This document shows positions 41,440 to 52,542 of a stretch of DNA of 53,935 bases, piece after piece. How positions within the stretch are numbered: the first letter of the stretch is position 1; each line of letters starts with the position of its first letter. Made by a program: the position numbers and the translations under genes. The notes beneath the pieces are model-generated. The model ran no database searches and was not told where the DNA came from. It was given only the letters and a program-made list of their open reading frames with translations. This stretch comes from Chara braunii (Eukaryota > Streptophyta > Charophyceae > Charales > Characeae), in the NCBI GenBank assembly GCA_003427395.1, contig BFEA01000028.1, positions 927,168-981,102 of the forward strand. Reading direction: 5' to 3'.

Positions 41440-42060
41440 TAATTACTGTTAGGGGTGAGGTCTTCAGTCCACTGCAGCATCGGTCTTACGGCTCTCGGTG
41501 TCCGAATCCCTGCTGTCATCCCTCGCTGATGCAGGGCCCATGCTGTATTCCCCTGCACTGCTCTCCGTCGAAGTGCGTGACACTTCGGTGCCTCCTCCAG
41601 GGGAGAACTTGTCGCCCAAAACCAGCTCATCCTCCTCTTTTTCCTCCATGTCTTCTTCTTCTACCCCCATATCCACATCAATGGGGTAGCCTCATCTTGC
41701 AGTGAGCTCTTTGAGGTCAATAGGTGAGTTTTGTTGATGTCTGGCAAGGAGTCCGCGATGATCTGAGTCGTGCTAGGTCTGTCATTCAGCACGTTGTAAT
41801 GGAGCGCTGTGATCGTGTTCCAAGCCCTCCAAGTCAGGCCTTCGCTGAGTTTTGCTTTTTCCTCGAGCTTGACCAGAAAGGTGTAAGGATCGGTGCGTCC
41901 GGGTTCTTCCCTTCAGCTGTCACCTCTCATGGAGGAACCCCATATACCCCTAGTGGGATTTCTGTTGAAACATTGTCCCTGATGCTCTTTGCCAGGGCGC
42001 TGTCGTCGTCAAGGGTGGGGATTGTGTTTACTTTGAAGTTTGAATTTACGTACGTCATCA
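41440..42060 (-). pseudogene. Possible LINE C ORF1 C-terminal remnant
   Basis: Minus-strand fragments read TYVNSNFKVNTIPTLDDDSA, LAKSIRDNVSTEIPLGVYG and, after frame changes, an acidic end (VDMGVEEEDMEEKEEDELVL) to a stop near 41464. Position just upstream of ORF2 in the same orientation suggests the end of ORF1. No zinc knuckle is seen, and resemblance to the LINE D ORF1 is not evident, so this is tentative. Confidence 0.35.
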
Positions 42061-42660
42061 GAAAAGGATGATATGAGTTTCTGGGTAGAGGACCAAGCAG
42101 AAGGATTGGCAGAGAAGAGTGTTTACATCCTTAGGGCATACTCACAGTAGGACTTTCCAGGAAGTATCCGACTGACATTCTGGCGACATTCAGATGATGA
42201 AGTTACTGGTGTGGGAATGGTGTTATTGAACAATCTTTGTCTCTTCTTGAGTGTTCTGATGCAATCATGTCTGAGTACGGTTGGCAATTGACGGAAGCGT
42301 GCAGGTACATGTATGGGGATACATCGGGTGGGGTACAGCAGGGTATGAGAATAATAAGACAGCCCCACATGCTTTGCGCATTGGGGGAAGTTTCGCAGCG
42401 TGAGTGTGCACTTAGCAGCCCCCATATACTTCATGCCAACCTGTACCTGGCTGTTGGCTGAACGGCACAATTGTTGATGAAGGGGTTAAGACTCTTAAGA
42501 GTACTGACCTTCTTGCATACTCATGCAAGATTTTAGATGGAACTTGGTAATACGATCATCCTAGTAGTGCAAGTGTAGCCTTGGTAATATGAGGTGCAAC
42601 TTTGGTACAATTGTCAATTGTTGGCGCTTGCCTTCCTTTATCTCTTTTTTTCCAACTGGA
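42061..42660. other. No gene recognised
   Basis: A 115-residue minus frame (42123-42470) with a cysteine-containing sequence and a plus shadow are present. Neither shows a domain I know. It may continue the LINE C 5' part. Confidence 0.3.
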
Positions 42661-42779
42661 ACATAATGTCACTGTCATTAAAACCCCCCCTCTCCTTTTT
42701 CTTTAATTCACAAAAAACTGAACATTTCTGGACTTCGTGAAAAAGCATCAAGATTCAAATTGGAATCAAGCGTTCCCTC

Positions 42780-42821
42780 TGACACCTCCCTCCCCCCTCT
42801 CTCCCTCCCTCCCTCCCTCCC
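42780..42821. repeat. (CCCT)n microsatellite at gap edge
   Basis: CTCCCTCCCTCCCTCCC runs directly into the N stretch. Confidence 0.9.
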
Positions 42822-43692
42822 NNNNNNNNNNNNNNNNNNNNNNNNNNNNNNNNNNNNNNNNNNNNNNNNNNNNNNNNNNNNNNNNNNNNNNNNNNNNNNN
42901 NNNNNNNNNNNNNNNNNNNNNNNNNNNNNNNNNNNNNNNNNNNNNNNNNNNNNNNNNNNNNNNNNNNNNNNNNNNNNNNNNNNNNNNNNNNNNNNNNNNN
43001 NNNNNNNNNNNNNNNNNNNNNNNNNNNNNNNNNNNNNNNNNNNNNNNNNNNNNNNNNNNNNNNNNNNNNNNNNNNNNNNNNNNNNNNNNNNNNNNNNNNN
43101 NNNNNNNNNNNNNNNNNNNNNNNNNNNNNNNNNNNNNNNNNNNNNNNNNNNNNNNNNNNNNNNNNNNNNNNNNNNNNNNNNNNNNNNNNNNNNNNNNNNN
43201 NNNNNNNNNNNNNNNNNNNNNNNNNNNNNNNNNNNNNNNNNNNNNNNNNNNNNNNNNNNNNNNNNNNNNNNNNNNNNNNNNNNNNNNNNNNNNNNNNNNN
43301 NNNNNNNNNNNNNNNNNNNNNNNNNNNNNNNNNNNNNNNNNNNNNNNNNNNNNNNNNNNNNNNNNNNNNNNNNNNNNNNNNNNNNNNNNNNNNNNNNNNN
43401 NNNNNNNNNNNNNNNNNNNNNNNNNNNNNNNNNNNNNNNNNNNNNNNNNNNNNNNNNNNNNNNNNNNNNNNNNNNNNNNNNNNNNNNNNNNNNNNNNNNN
43501 NNNNNNNNNNNNNNNNNNNNNNNNNNNNNNNNNNNNNNNNNNNNNNNNNNNNNNNNNNNNNNNNNNNNNNNNNNNNNNNNNNNNNNNNNNNNNNNNNNNN
43601 NNNNNNNNNNNNNNNNNNNNNNNNNNNNNNNNNNNNNNNNNNNNNNNNNNNNNNNNNNNNNNNNNNNNNNNNNNNNNNNNNNNNNNNNNNNN
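42822..43692. other. Assembly gap (871 N)
   Basis: Undetermined bases between a (CCCT)n and a (CT/GT)n microsatellite, so the gap probably spans low-complexity DNA. Confidence 0.99.
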
Positions 43693-44302
43693 CTCTCTGT
43701 GTGTGTGTGTGTGTGATCAGCACCCTCGACTCCAGCCGCACACACAGTACTGCAACAAACAAGGATTCTTGTTTTGTCATGAATTATCTTGAAAGTTTAA
43801 CATGAATTTCCTATGGTGAGATTTGCATTTATCATACAGCCTTGACTTCCTGATAGACGGATGAAGTCAGTGCCCATTGTCGGGCCCATACACAATCATT
43901 TTATCGCCATATGGAACCGGTGTCTGCCATAGGAAGGGGTGAGTCCTGACATCGACAGGGATTCTGTTCTCCTCTTTCCTACTGTGCTTTTCAGAGGCAA
44001 ACCGCAAGCGAGCAGAGGCACGTGCCTATGTCCAGCTGGCCATTTGTCTCCATCTTGGCCCGTCACCTCTTTCCAGAGGTGCATGGAAATTTGATTTTCA
44101 TAGTCTCTTCCACCAGCAGGAGACCGGCAAAATGATTCAACATTTAGAGCACACATCTACTGCTACAAATGTTCATATAACTGGTGCACGTACTAGAAAA
44201 GGGAGCAACTGGAACAGGACGCTAATAAACATCCAAATTAATGCTAAATTAATTTAATTAAAATAAAAGAATAAATTTGTAGAAAAGCCTATCAGGAAAG
44301 GA
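43693..44302. other. (GT)n, then no gene seen
   Basis: CTCTCT(GT)n at 43693-43714 follows the gap. The rest has an AT-rich patch (44220-44280) before the gypsy fragment. An 86-residue minus frame is unrecognised. Confidence 0.45.
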
Positions 44303-45590
44303 GTGAGTGCGATGTACAACAAAAACAACAAAAATGCTGTAATAACTATAGCAGATAGGGTATGTCAGCAGATTGTTGAGTCGTATGGAGGGGATAGACT
44401 AATCAGTGTGATCATTAGACGCCCCGAAGACAAAGATAAGGTAGTCCACGAGGAGTACAAAATGGTCGATGGGTTAATGTTCTTGGCAAAGGTGGGTGTG
44501 GAAGACTCTGTCCTAGATGTGGAGAGCCTAAAGGGCCTAATCTTTAGGTGTGTGATGATACTGCAAAAAGGCACTTTGGATTCAAGAAGACTGAATCTGT
44601 GACAGCAATTCTGGTGGTCAGGTATGAGACAAGATGCTCAAGCACACGTAGAAAGCTGTGAGGCTTGTTTGCCAGTGGAACAAACCTCGAACTCAGGCAC
44701 CTCTAGACTTGCTGAGGCCTCTTCACCTGTAGAGGCATGCTGAAGCCTCTTCCCATGCCGTCGGGTCCGTGTGAGTAGGTCATGAATTTCAGGGATACGT
44801 TATAATCACTAGCGTCTTCACCCGAATAGAACACCCGGTCATTATAGCCGTATTTGGTGTATTTTCCAGTCCAGATGCAGCTATAATGACCGGGCGTTCT
44901 ATTCGGTTGAAGACAGTAGCATCAAGGGAATAATTATACATTTGTACTAGGTAGTACATCACTTTTCCAAGTTTGCTAGATTCATACCGCTACGGGAAAT
45001 AGTAAAAGCAGAAAGAGTCATAAAGTCTTTCTTTAGCAGAAGCACCTACAACTTTGACATGCCTAAAAGGCTAAAACGATAGTGAGTGACAGAGATGTCG
45101 GGTTCACAAGTGAACAACGACGAAAAATATACCACATAGCCATAACTTCAGGGGACCACCCTGACACAAGCACGGAGAGACTGAACAAATGAATAGGTTA
45201 GTGCAACAGCTACCTAGGCATTTATGCCAAATCAAACTGATTGGGATAAGCATCCGTCTAGAGTGGCTAGTGCATACGATAATGCTGTTTATTTAGCGAC
45301 AGGCTGGACTCCCAAGCAACTGCACCTGGAATGGAAGCCAAGGAAACTACGTCACTTCGTATGAAGAGATACTGGATTTGCCGCCTGCTACTTCAGAATT
45401 TACAATACAGTGAATACACTACATAGCATATCAAATGATCCTGTAGAAACCTGCATAGCAGCTGCAGAAAACACAACAGGAAATGATTGAACAAGCTAAT
45501 AAGCACAAGACCTCGGTGATCTGGTTTAGGTTTGACTATTGGAGCTTGGTCTTGATATATGTAGAACTGCCTGTCGGGGGCAGAATGCAA
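44303..45590 (+). pseudogene. Second gypsy integrase, fossil copy
   Basis: Plus strand, in rotating frames: VHEEYKMVDGLMFLAKVG (RNase H-integrase linker), DDTAKRHFGFKKT, RQDAQAHVESCEACL (zinc-finger half), MLKPLPMPSGPC and VMNFRDTL, where MDF with the first catalytic Asp is expected and Asn stands instead. After the 110-bp palindrome come FSKFARFIPLREIVKAERVI, IVSDRDVGFTSE (second catalytic Asp), SGDHPDTSTERLNK (catalytic Glu), then SRVASAYDNAVYLATGWTPK and LHLEWKPR. A trace near 45460 reads QQEMIEQANKHK. At least five frame changes and several stops. It differs clearly in sequence from the 1.5-5.4 kb element. Confidence 0.85.
44809..44919. mobile_element. 110-bp palindromic element, copy 2
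   Basis: The left arm TCTTCACCCGAATAGAACAC, then CCGGTCATTATAG, pairs with the right arm CTATAATGACCGGGCGTTC, TATTCGGTTGAAGAC. Length 111 bp versus 110 for copy 1, in opposite orientation, with a homologous loop. It interrupts the gypsy integrase between its first and second catalytic aspartate positions. ATCA occurs on the left edge (44805-44808) and right edge (44921-44924), a possible 4-bp target duplication if the element ends at 44920. Confidence 0.85.
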
Positions 45591-47754
45591 GCTTGTGCCT
45601 CGCCGTGACAGGGGTAGATTGCAAAGATTTCAATCCAAAAGGGCATTTCACAAACTTTTGAAATTTCAGAGGGTTATTCCGCTCTACCCACATCTGTTAG
45701 GGGTATTTTGCGATAGTCAATGCACAAAATGGCAAAATGCCTTGGATGAGCCACAAATTTTTGCCCCGCCACGCGCAGACCACATGGACCATCTGCAAAT
45801 GGCTGACCAACAAAAAGCCCAAGGCATTTTGGGCTTGCAATACCATCTAGATGATCTCCAAATTGTTGCCCAGCATCCAGCACACCAGCCTGAGATCCCC
45901 GCCAATCTCTATGGTCTAACTGCAACTAATATATGTCTTCACGTTCTCCACCGCTCGTTTTATACACTGCCCTTCTGCTTGATGTTGCTCTTCCCTGCCT
46001 CCAGCCAAAGGATTGTAATTTGTAATTATACCAGGGAAAGAGGGTTTACCATAGCTGTCCTTTAAGTACCAGTGAGGGACAGCCAACGTGAGCTAAGCAA
46101 TTCTCAAGCAGGCGAGTGGTTTAAGCCGCTAGTACACGGGCCCAGCCTTGCAGAAAGTTTTTGTCGCCACAAACAAAACTCGGAGGCACCGCGCGCCCAG
46201 GCCCACCGTTGAAAAAAAAAAATTGGCGGCCTCCGAAGTGGTGCGGGTTTCATGCTGACACCCGCAGGCCGATATGTGGTGTACTGGTGCTTTAATCCTC
46301 CATCCTACATCTCTTTCTGCATTGTACTCGGACGTGGCCATTATATATGCCTCTGACCACTGGGAGTTGTGGGACAATGGCATCATGGTCTATGCCATGA
46401 CTGATTTCACTGATTTCTAATCATTTCTTACATAATGATGTTATTTTCTTGCTACACCAAACTTTCCACGATCTCTTGTGTTTTTCGAAGATCATTCCTG
46501 TGGACCTGTGCTGCAGCAGGACAATGTACCAACACTCTGCAACCTTCTCCTTTGCGCAACTACAAACATTTCTGTAGCCGCCATCGTCTCTGTAACAATC
46601 ACTACACTATTACAATGACATGGTTTCTGCATCCATGCGTGTAGAGGATTGTCCCTCCATTCCTGGCTGCAGGCACCCTCTACATCCAGACACTATATGT
46701 CAATTTTGCACCCATGGGCGTTATACTGAATGCATGATTTTTGTGGCACCCGTTCTTCCTTCATGTTGGCCTGCAATCGATATGCCATTTGTCAGGAGTG
46801 TATGTTGGGCATGCTAGAACGATCATGTGTAACCACGTGTTCTTGCTTGGCTGCATGTTGCAGACGTTAGTAGTCGAATGGAGGACACGTTCTCACAACT
46901 GCGTCATTACCGTGATTGTTGCCCCTCACATATCACCAAGCAATCGGTCATAGTTCCGAGTATCAAAGACACACATCCAACCTATCGAGCTATGTCATCT
47001 TCCAGAACCCATTCAAGACATCTATCATATGCACAACTCTTAACCGCGACCCACAACCTTATACATACTCACAACTGTCTTTCACGATGCGAATCAACAC
47101 ACAATTCTCATCCACGACATCGACAGAGACAACAAGCAAACTCAGCACCTCTATACACACTCACGACTGCATCATGACGCTGATCAACACACAACTCCAA
47201 GGCGTCGACAAAGACAGCAAGATGTGTAGGAAAGAGTCCCTTCGAAAGTTGTATTAAAATAAAACATGAAGCACACAGTACCTAAAAACAAGTCATGACG
47301 CTTAGTGCGATTGGTGCAAAGAGCAGCGTCCTACTCTCGCACCCTGGAAAAGCGCCCGATGCGTTTCTGTTGCTGCCAGTGCAGCGTCTTCAGGGGCTAC
47401 ACTTCGAAAAGGTAGCAATGCCAGCTGTCGTGGCAATTGTTATACTGAGAATGCTCAGCTAGGTCTTCCTTGTGTTCATCCACCTCATCCTTACAATGTA
47501 TGTCCTCTCTATCCCCAAGGAAAGACTGATTCTTGAGCCTTTTCTTATACTTTCCTTTGCTTTCAACTTCATTCCACACTCCTTACTTTCGTGTACTTCC
47601 CCTTTGTCTTCCTTTGCCCTTTTTCTCATCTCTCGATCTCTTCTCTGTGTTTATCCCCTCCTCTTTTACTTTGCCTCTTTCTCACAACGTACAAGTGGGC
47701 CGTTATGGCACACAGGGATGCGGGCAACTCGCACTCTACTTCATCAACGTGGCA

Positions 47755-47755
<1 letters not shown>
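45591..47755. other. No gene recognised over 2.1 kb
   Basis: Open frames of 60-190 residues occur on both strands (45595-46065 plus; 45674-45925 minus; 47472-48035 plus) but none shows a known domain. The minus CIDYRK word near 45720 is a weak RT-like coincidence. A11 at 46210-46220 sits in a GC-rich imperfect inverted repeat. Confidence 0.4.
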
Positions 47756-47756
<1 letters not shown>

Positions 47757-47801
<45 letters not shown>

Positions 47802-47803
47802 TG
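47757..47803. repeat. (AT)n(AC)n microsatellite
   Basis: AT repeated 17 times (47757-47790), followed by AC repeats. Confidence 0.97.
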
Positions 47804-48060
47804 GTCACCGGCGTTCGGGACCGGCCGAACGCCCGGACCCGAACGTCCGCACGTACGGGGCCCGTCGGCCCGGCATTCGGGCCTACGCTGCCCCCGAACA
47901 GATGACTTTTTTTTTTTTTTTTTAAATAGGGGTGTGCTTGCGGAGGTCGCCCCCTGCGCCTGCGCAACTTTAAAAGGGAAAAAAAAAATTCAAATCATCC
48001 CCTCCCCACCCACACCCCCGGTCCCGTATTTTTAAAAAAAACATTAAAGCAACATGGTGG
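47804..48060. other. CGAAC/GGCCC-word-rich spacer with T and A runs
   Basis: CGGCCGAACGCCCGG, GACCCGAACG and GGCCCGGCATTCGGGCC recur, followed by T17 (47909-47925). The word bias recalls the two hAT-like elements at 12.5 and 15.7 kb, but no termini or duplication could be defined. Confidence 0.4.
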
Positions 48061-48738
48061 GCCCCAGCAGCAAGCAACCATTCCACGGGAGTGGTTATAG
48101 TACATAACAAAAGGGCTAAGGCGGCAGACAAGATTAGTATCACAGAAACAAGGGTGGACGAGGAGGAGGGCAGATGGGTCAAGGTCGACTTCGAGCTGCA
48201 TGAGGAACTCTACATGCTACTTTCGATTTACCGTCTGAATGGCTATCAACAAAGAATAGATATGGTCGAAAGGCTTAAGGAACTCCTGGATGGGAATAGA
48301 CATTTGATTCTAGTAGGAGTCTGGAACGCCACCTTAGATCCTAGCCTAGACAAAATTTCAGGAGGCTTTAGATCAGAGGAGGAGGGCTGGACAGAAGAAT
48401 CGCTACCGATTCATGGGCTAATGACGAGTTTAGAACTGATAGATCCCTATAGGTTGTATTATCCGGACGAAAGACAATTCACCTACCGCAAGAGAAACCG
48501 TAGCCAACATGTGTCGGTTTCCCGGATAGACTATTTCTTAACATCGCCAGGCATAACGGGCATGTTGCATTTAGTAAACATAGGTAGCCTACCGTACGGC
48601 CTGGGTTTAGATCACAAACCTATGCACTTGAACTTGATATCAGACAAACAAATCAATAGAGGTAAGGGATTCTACAAAATCAATAACTCCCTCCTAACAA
48701 CTCGGGAAATGAGGCAGGCGGTCTTGCAAGTGTGTTAG
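48061..48738 (+). pseudogene. LINE E AP-like endonuclease, partial
   Basis: Homology enters at GVVIVHNKRAK (about 48090), so the SWN and LQETH blocks are absent. Then LLSIYRLNGYQQR, LILVGVWNATLDPSLDKISG (the family has GDWN; the catalytic Asp is Val here), LMTSLELIDPYRLYYPDE, SVSRIDYFLTSPG and LGLDHKPMHLNL (catalytic His region). TAG at 48736-48738 interrupts the frame, which continues unbroken on the far side. Confidence 0.85.
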
Positions 48739-49404
48739 GAACACAACCCAGATACACACTCACTCCCAGAACTGCTAACAACACTGTCTAAGGCTTCAAC
48801 AATAGTGGCTAGGAGGCTGGCAACGAAGAGGAAGGAAAGGGAGGAAGAGTTGGCGCGAGCAATAGAGATAGCAGAGCGCAATACCATTAATCGGCCAGGA
48901 GATGAATTATACGAAAGAGTATTGGAGATGACAAGAGGAGAGATGGCGGATTGGCAACGGTGGAGAACGAAAGGCTTACGAATGAGAGCTAGAATCAAGG
49001 AATGGGAGGAAAGGGAGAGAATGACCAAATTCTTCTTCCAAAAAATTAAGACTAGGGGCAGGAATAACCTCATAGAGCAATTAGAAGGGGAAGGGGGGCC
49101 TACTTCAGACAAGGAAGGGTTGTTAAGGGTGGCCTTCGACTTCTATAGCAAACTATACACATCAGTGGAAGACCAACTCTCGAAGCCTAGGGTAGAGGAG
49201 GCGAGATCAAAGTTTCTGAATTATCTACAGAACACAATATCACGAAAGCATGCGGCCACGCTGGATGAACCCTTAACACAGGAGGAGTTATGGGAGGCAC
49301 TAAAAACGATGGCTCCGAATAGAACCGCAGGGAAAGATTGTCTGACCAGAGAGTTCTGGCTAGAATTCTGGTCAATATTGGGCGAAGAATACCTGTCCTT
49401 CTAG
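48739..49404 (+). pseudogene. LINE E linker and RT fingers
   Basis: Same frame as the endonuclease after the TAG. LSKASTIVARRLATKRKERE, WQRWRTKGLRMRARIKEWEE, RMTKFFFQKIKTRGRNNLIE and FYSKLYTS are followed by the RT entry EELWEALKTMAPNRTAGKD and REFWLEFWSILGEEYL. The frame then changes near 49400. A GTG at 48805 is not a start; the segment is internal to ORF2. Confidence 0.88.
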
Positions 49405-50291
49405 AACAGGCATGGCAGGATGAGGGCATAGGAAGCGAGCCCGCAACTGGGATAGTCACGCTGCTTTACAAAAAAGGGAGTCCAGTGGACATACGAAATT
49501 ACAGACCAATAACCTTGTTGACTCTCGCACACAAGATAGTAGCCAAGGCGCTAGCTAATCGCTTATCCAAGATCACGGCTGGTTGCTTCCATTTGGATCA
49601 AACAGGATTCATTCCGGGTAGGTTTATCCTAGACAATGTCATGTGCCTAACAAAATCGGTCCGGTATATAAGAGACAAGAGAATCAACGCTGCCATCCTT
49701 TTTTTTGACTTCGAAAAGGCTTATGACCAGGTCAGTTGGCCTTTCTTGCAGTTGTGCATGGAAAAGATGGGGGTGGGGCCGAACTTTAGGAAATGGATAA
49801 GGGTCTTATATAACAATGCGCGGGGACAAGTACAGGTTAACGGTCACTTATCTTCGACTTACCCGATGTCAAGATCGGTTAGGCAGGGGGACCCCTTAGC
49901 AGCTCCTATCTTTCTCTTTATAATGGAGGCAATAGCCTCCTTCCTAAGAAAAGACTCTTCAATAGAAAGATTAATAGCACCACCAGACCAGCAAGGTCAC
50001 AAGGTTGAAATCCCCACGACGTTATTGTTCGCAGATGACTTGACAGTCTTAATCAGATCAACAGACTCCTCCTTCCAAGCGCTAACAAGGGCAATGGAAG
50101 CCTTCCAACTGGCTTCAGAAATGAAAATCAATTGGCACAAAACAGTGGGGTGGTGGCTAGCTGAGCTAGATCAAGAAAATCAGATTCCGGTCACAAGCCC
50201 GGAGGGGCTTCAATGGATGACACCACAGCAACCACTACGATACCTAGGGATCAAAATAACAGAACAGGGGGCACAGACAAATACGACATAA
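49395..50291 (+). pseudogene. LINE E reverse transcriptase
   Basis: Reads EQAWQDEGIGSEPATGIVTL, LYKKGSPVDIRNYRPITLL, HLDQTGFIPGRFILDNV, then AAILFFDFEKAYDQVSWPFL (first catalytic Asp), RKWIRVLYNNARGQVQVNG, SRSVRQGDPLAAPIFLFIME and TTLLFADDLTVLI (FADD catalytic pair), ending in INWHKTVGWWLAEL and RYLGIKITEQGAQ. All RT core blocks are intact and uninterrupted over about 295 residues, the longest intact enzymatic domain of any LINE here. It synthesises cDNA at the nicked target. Confidence 0.93.
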
Positions 50292-50299
50292 TACATCCG

Positions 50300-51247
50300 A
50301 GCAGTACCACTTCCCAATTGGACACGACATCCAAAGCACCGCTGTATATTCTCAAACAAGGGTTACAGAAGGTAAGAGTGATAGAGATGGATGAGTTTAC
50401 AGTGTACAATTCAACAGTACCAATTGAGGAGCTAGAGGTGGACCCCGGAGAATGGGCCTGGAACATTAGGGGGGGGCAATCAAGAGTAGCAAGAAGAATC
50501 AATATCCTCCAATATACCACAAAAATAGGGTATAGGTTGAGGAACAGATCCCGGTCCGTGGGACTTACTCTGCCCAAGCGCTGGGAGAAAAGAGTGGGGG
50601 TCCCCAGGAGCCAAATGCCAGACATACCGTGGTCAAGCATTCTATCTATAAGACTGGGACAGGATAGAAGTATGCAATGGCTAATAGCACACGTGGCACT
50701 GCCAGTGAATGTGTGGCTCAACGAAAGAAAAAGTCACAACCAGAGAAGCGAGGAAGCTGAGCTATGCAGAGTGTGCCAAGAAGGGCTTCCGGAAACATTG
50801 GTGCATTGTCTGCTGGAATGTAAGGAGGTCGAGGGAATGTGGGAACAAGTCNGGGGAATTTGGAAACAGGTAGCGACGACAGCNTTCCCAGAGTCAAGAA
50901 TTGCTAGGCTTTTGGGTGTTGGGGTACCCAAATGGTTGCAACCCTACCAGAGACACATCTTTCAGCTGCTGAGACAATATGGGCTGTGGACCATTTGGAA
51001 GAGGAGATGTCAGACCACTATGGAAGGAACGCTAATACATAGGGAGGAAGCCAGGGAGCTGCTCCTCAATGCAGTGGAAACACATCTCAATGCGCAGTGG
51101 AAAAGGGTGAGACAGCAGGCACGGCAACAACCAGGACAAGAGGAGGAGATAATCAAAAAATTTAAACAGAATACGTTGGGTCAGGGGGCAGTAGCAGAGA
51201 TCAGAGGCGTGCAACTTCACTTTAAATGGAGAGAGGAGGGAGGATAA
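50300..51247 (+). pseudogene. LINE E C-terminal region with zf-RVT-like zinc finger
   Basis: From APLYILKQGLQKVRVIEMDE through WSSILSIRLGQDRSMQWLIA and LPVNVWLNERKS to the zinc finger ELCRVCQEGLPETLVHCLLE (C-x2-C...H-x4-C), then WKQVATT, RHIFQLLRQYGLWTIWKRRC and a basic glutamine-rich tail ending HFKWREEGG at 51247. Two single N bases (50852, 50884) lie in a short imperfect duplication (WEQV/WKQV). The frame differs from RT, and the preceding thumb is deleted. Confidence 0.88.
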
Positions 51248-52542
51248 AATCAGGGAACAGGAAGGGGGTAGGATAAAAGGAAAGAGAGGAAAATTTCGGC
51301 AAACCAGTAAGATCCAGTGAGAAGGGGTAAACAAGAATAACTGGGATGACGACAAAGGACGAAGATTGGGGAAAAAAGGTCAGGCGGGGAGGATAAGGCC
51401 AGAGGCGACAACTCCAGCCGGAGGATTCTGAGGCACACAGCTAAGACTAATAGGCGGACTGCATCAATGGTTAGGGTTCGGGGACCCTTTGAAAACTGAG
51501 CTGTTCAGGCAAATGGGAGGAAAGACGGATGGGCAGAAACGAGAGGTCAAGAACAGAGGGGAGGTCCATAGGGCAGCGGGTGGGCGGGAAAGACGGATGG
51601 GCAGAAACGAGAGGACAAGGACAGAGGGGGGGTTCGTAGGGCAGCGGTGTGGGCAGGCAGACTAAGAGGTCCGGCCAGTGAGGAAAAAGGGATTTTGAGG
51701 CAAGCCGGCAGTCAATCCTCCAATTAGGAGGAGCATTCATAAGCATTACAGTAAAGCTAAGATTAGGGTTTAGGGTTTAGGGTCTTAGCAGAAACCATAA
51801 GACGGGGGCGAGCGCATTGGATGGGAGGATCACAGCAACTTAAGGAAAGGGAGAAGGGGAGGATTGCTAAGGGCGAACAGGGAGGATAGACAAGCTCCCT
51901 CCATAAAATAGTGATATTTGGCAAAATCTTTTCAACAGGCCTGAGAGGGAAGCGTGGGTCATGGCAAGCCGACAGACAACCCCCCACCAAGAATGGAGTA
52001 ACCAAAGCCGTTCAGGGGTCTTCCGGCCAGACGGGAGGAAGCGTGAGTACTCTGCTGAGATATTATATATTGTGACTTGCAGGTGGAAACAGGAACCGGT
52101 CTGATGCTCTTCAGAGCAGATTACTACAGTGGTAACAACAACAAGAGTAGGGCCTAGGAAGGAGGAAGAGATAGCAGGGTGGTGGGATAAAGTAAGTCGA
52201 CAGACTATTGACAACGTCTGACCTTCCAAGGGGGGGGCGAAGTAGCTCATGGAATGGACCAAGCAGGCAAAAGTCACCAGATGATTTCTTTCTAGGAATT
52301 ATTGCAGCATCTGACAGACCTTTTCATCAGGCCTGAGAGGAAAGAGAGGATCTGGGCAAGCTGACAGTCAATCCTCCACTATGATGGAGCAATCAATGCT
52401 GATCAGGGGTCCTTCGGCCTGAACGGAAGGAAGCGTGAGTGAGTTCTGTCTCATGTATTATGTATTTTGACTTGCCGGGGGAATAGGAACCGGACTGACG
52501 CTCCCCAGAATAGAAGGAGCCAGGACCATAAGGCCCTGTTAT
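51248..52542 (+). repeat. LINE E 3' UTR with reiterated modules
   Basis: A 67-bp tandem pair (AGACGGATGGGCAGAAACGA at about 51523 and 51590) is followed by three copies of a larger module. Modules contain GGCAAGC(C/T)G(A/G)CAG.CAA(T/C)C and a short stem CCTCC...GGAG (about 51717-51734, 51979-51996, 52373-52391). The second and third also have TTC.GGGGTC, GGAAGCGTGAGT, TATTATATATT-like and GGAACCGG.CTGA.GCTC. The last module is the family 3' end shared with LINE C. No protein is encoded. Confidence 0.75.
51763..51782 (+). repeat. Short telomere-like repeat, (TTAGGGT)3
   Basis: TTAGGGTTTAGGGTTTAGGG, the plant-type telomeric heptamer in nearly three copies, inside the LINE E 3' UTR. Too short to be a telomere. 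Confidence 0.9.

Noticed and set aside
42708-43792. Open frames of about 320-350 residues across 42.7-43.8 kb
   Set aside because: They run through the second N gap, with microsatellite flanks.
45674-45925. Minus frame with CIDYRK, resembling the RT CIDYR motif
   Set aside because: No neighbouring RT blocks on either side in any frame; the match is only a few residues.
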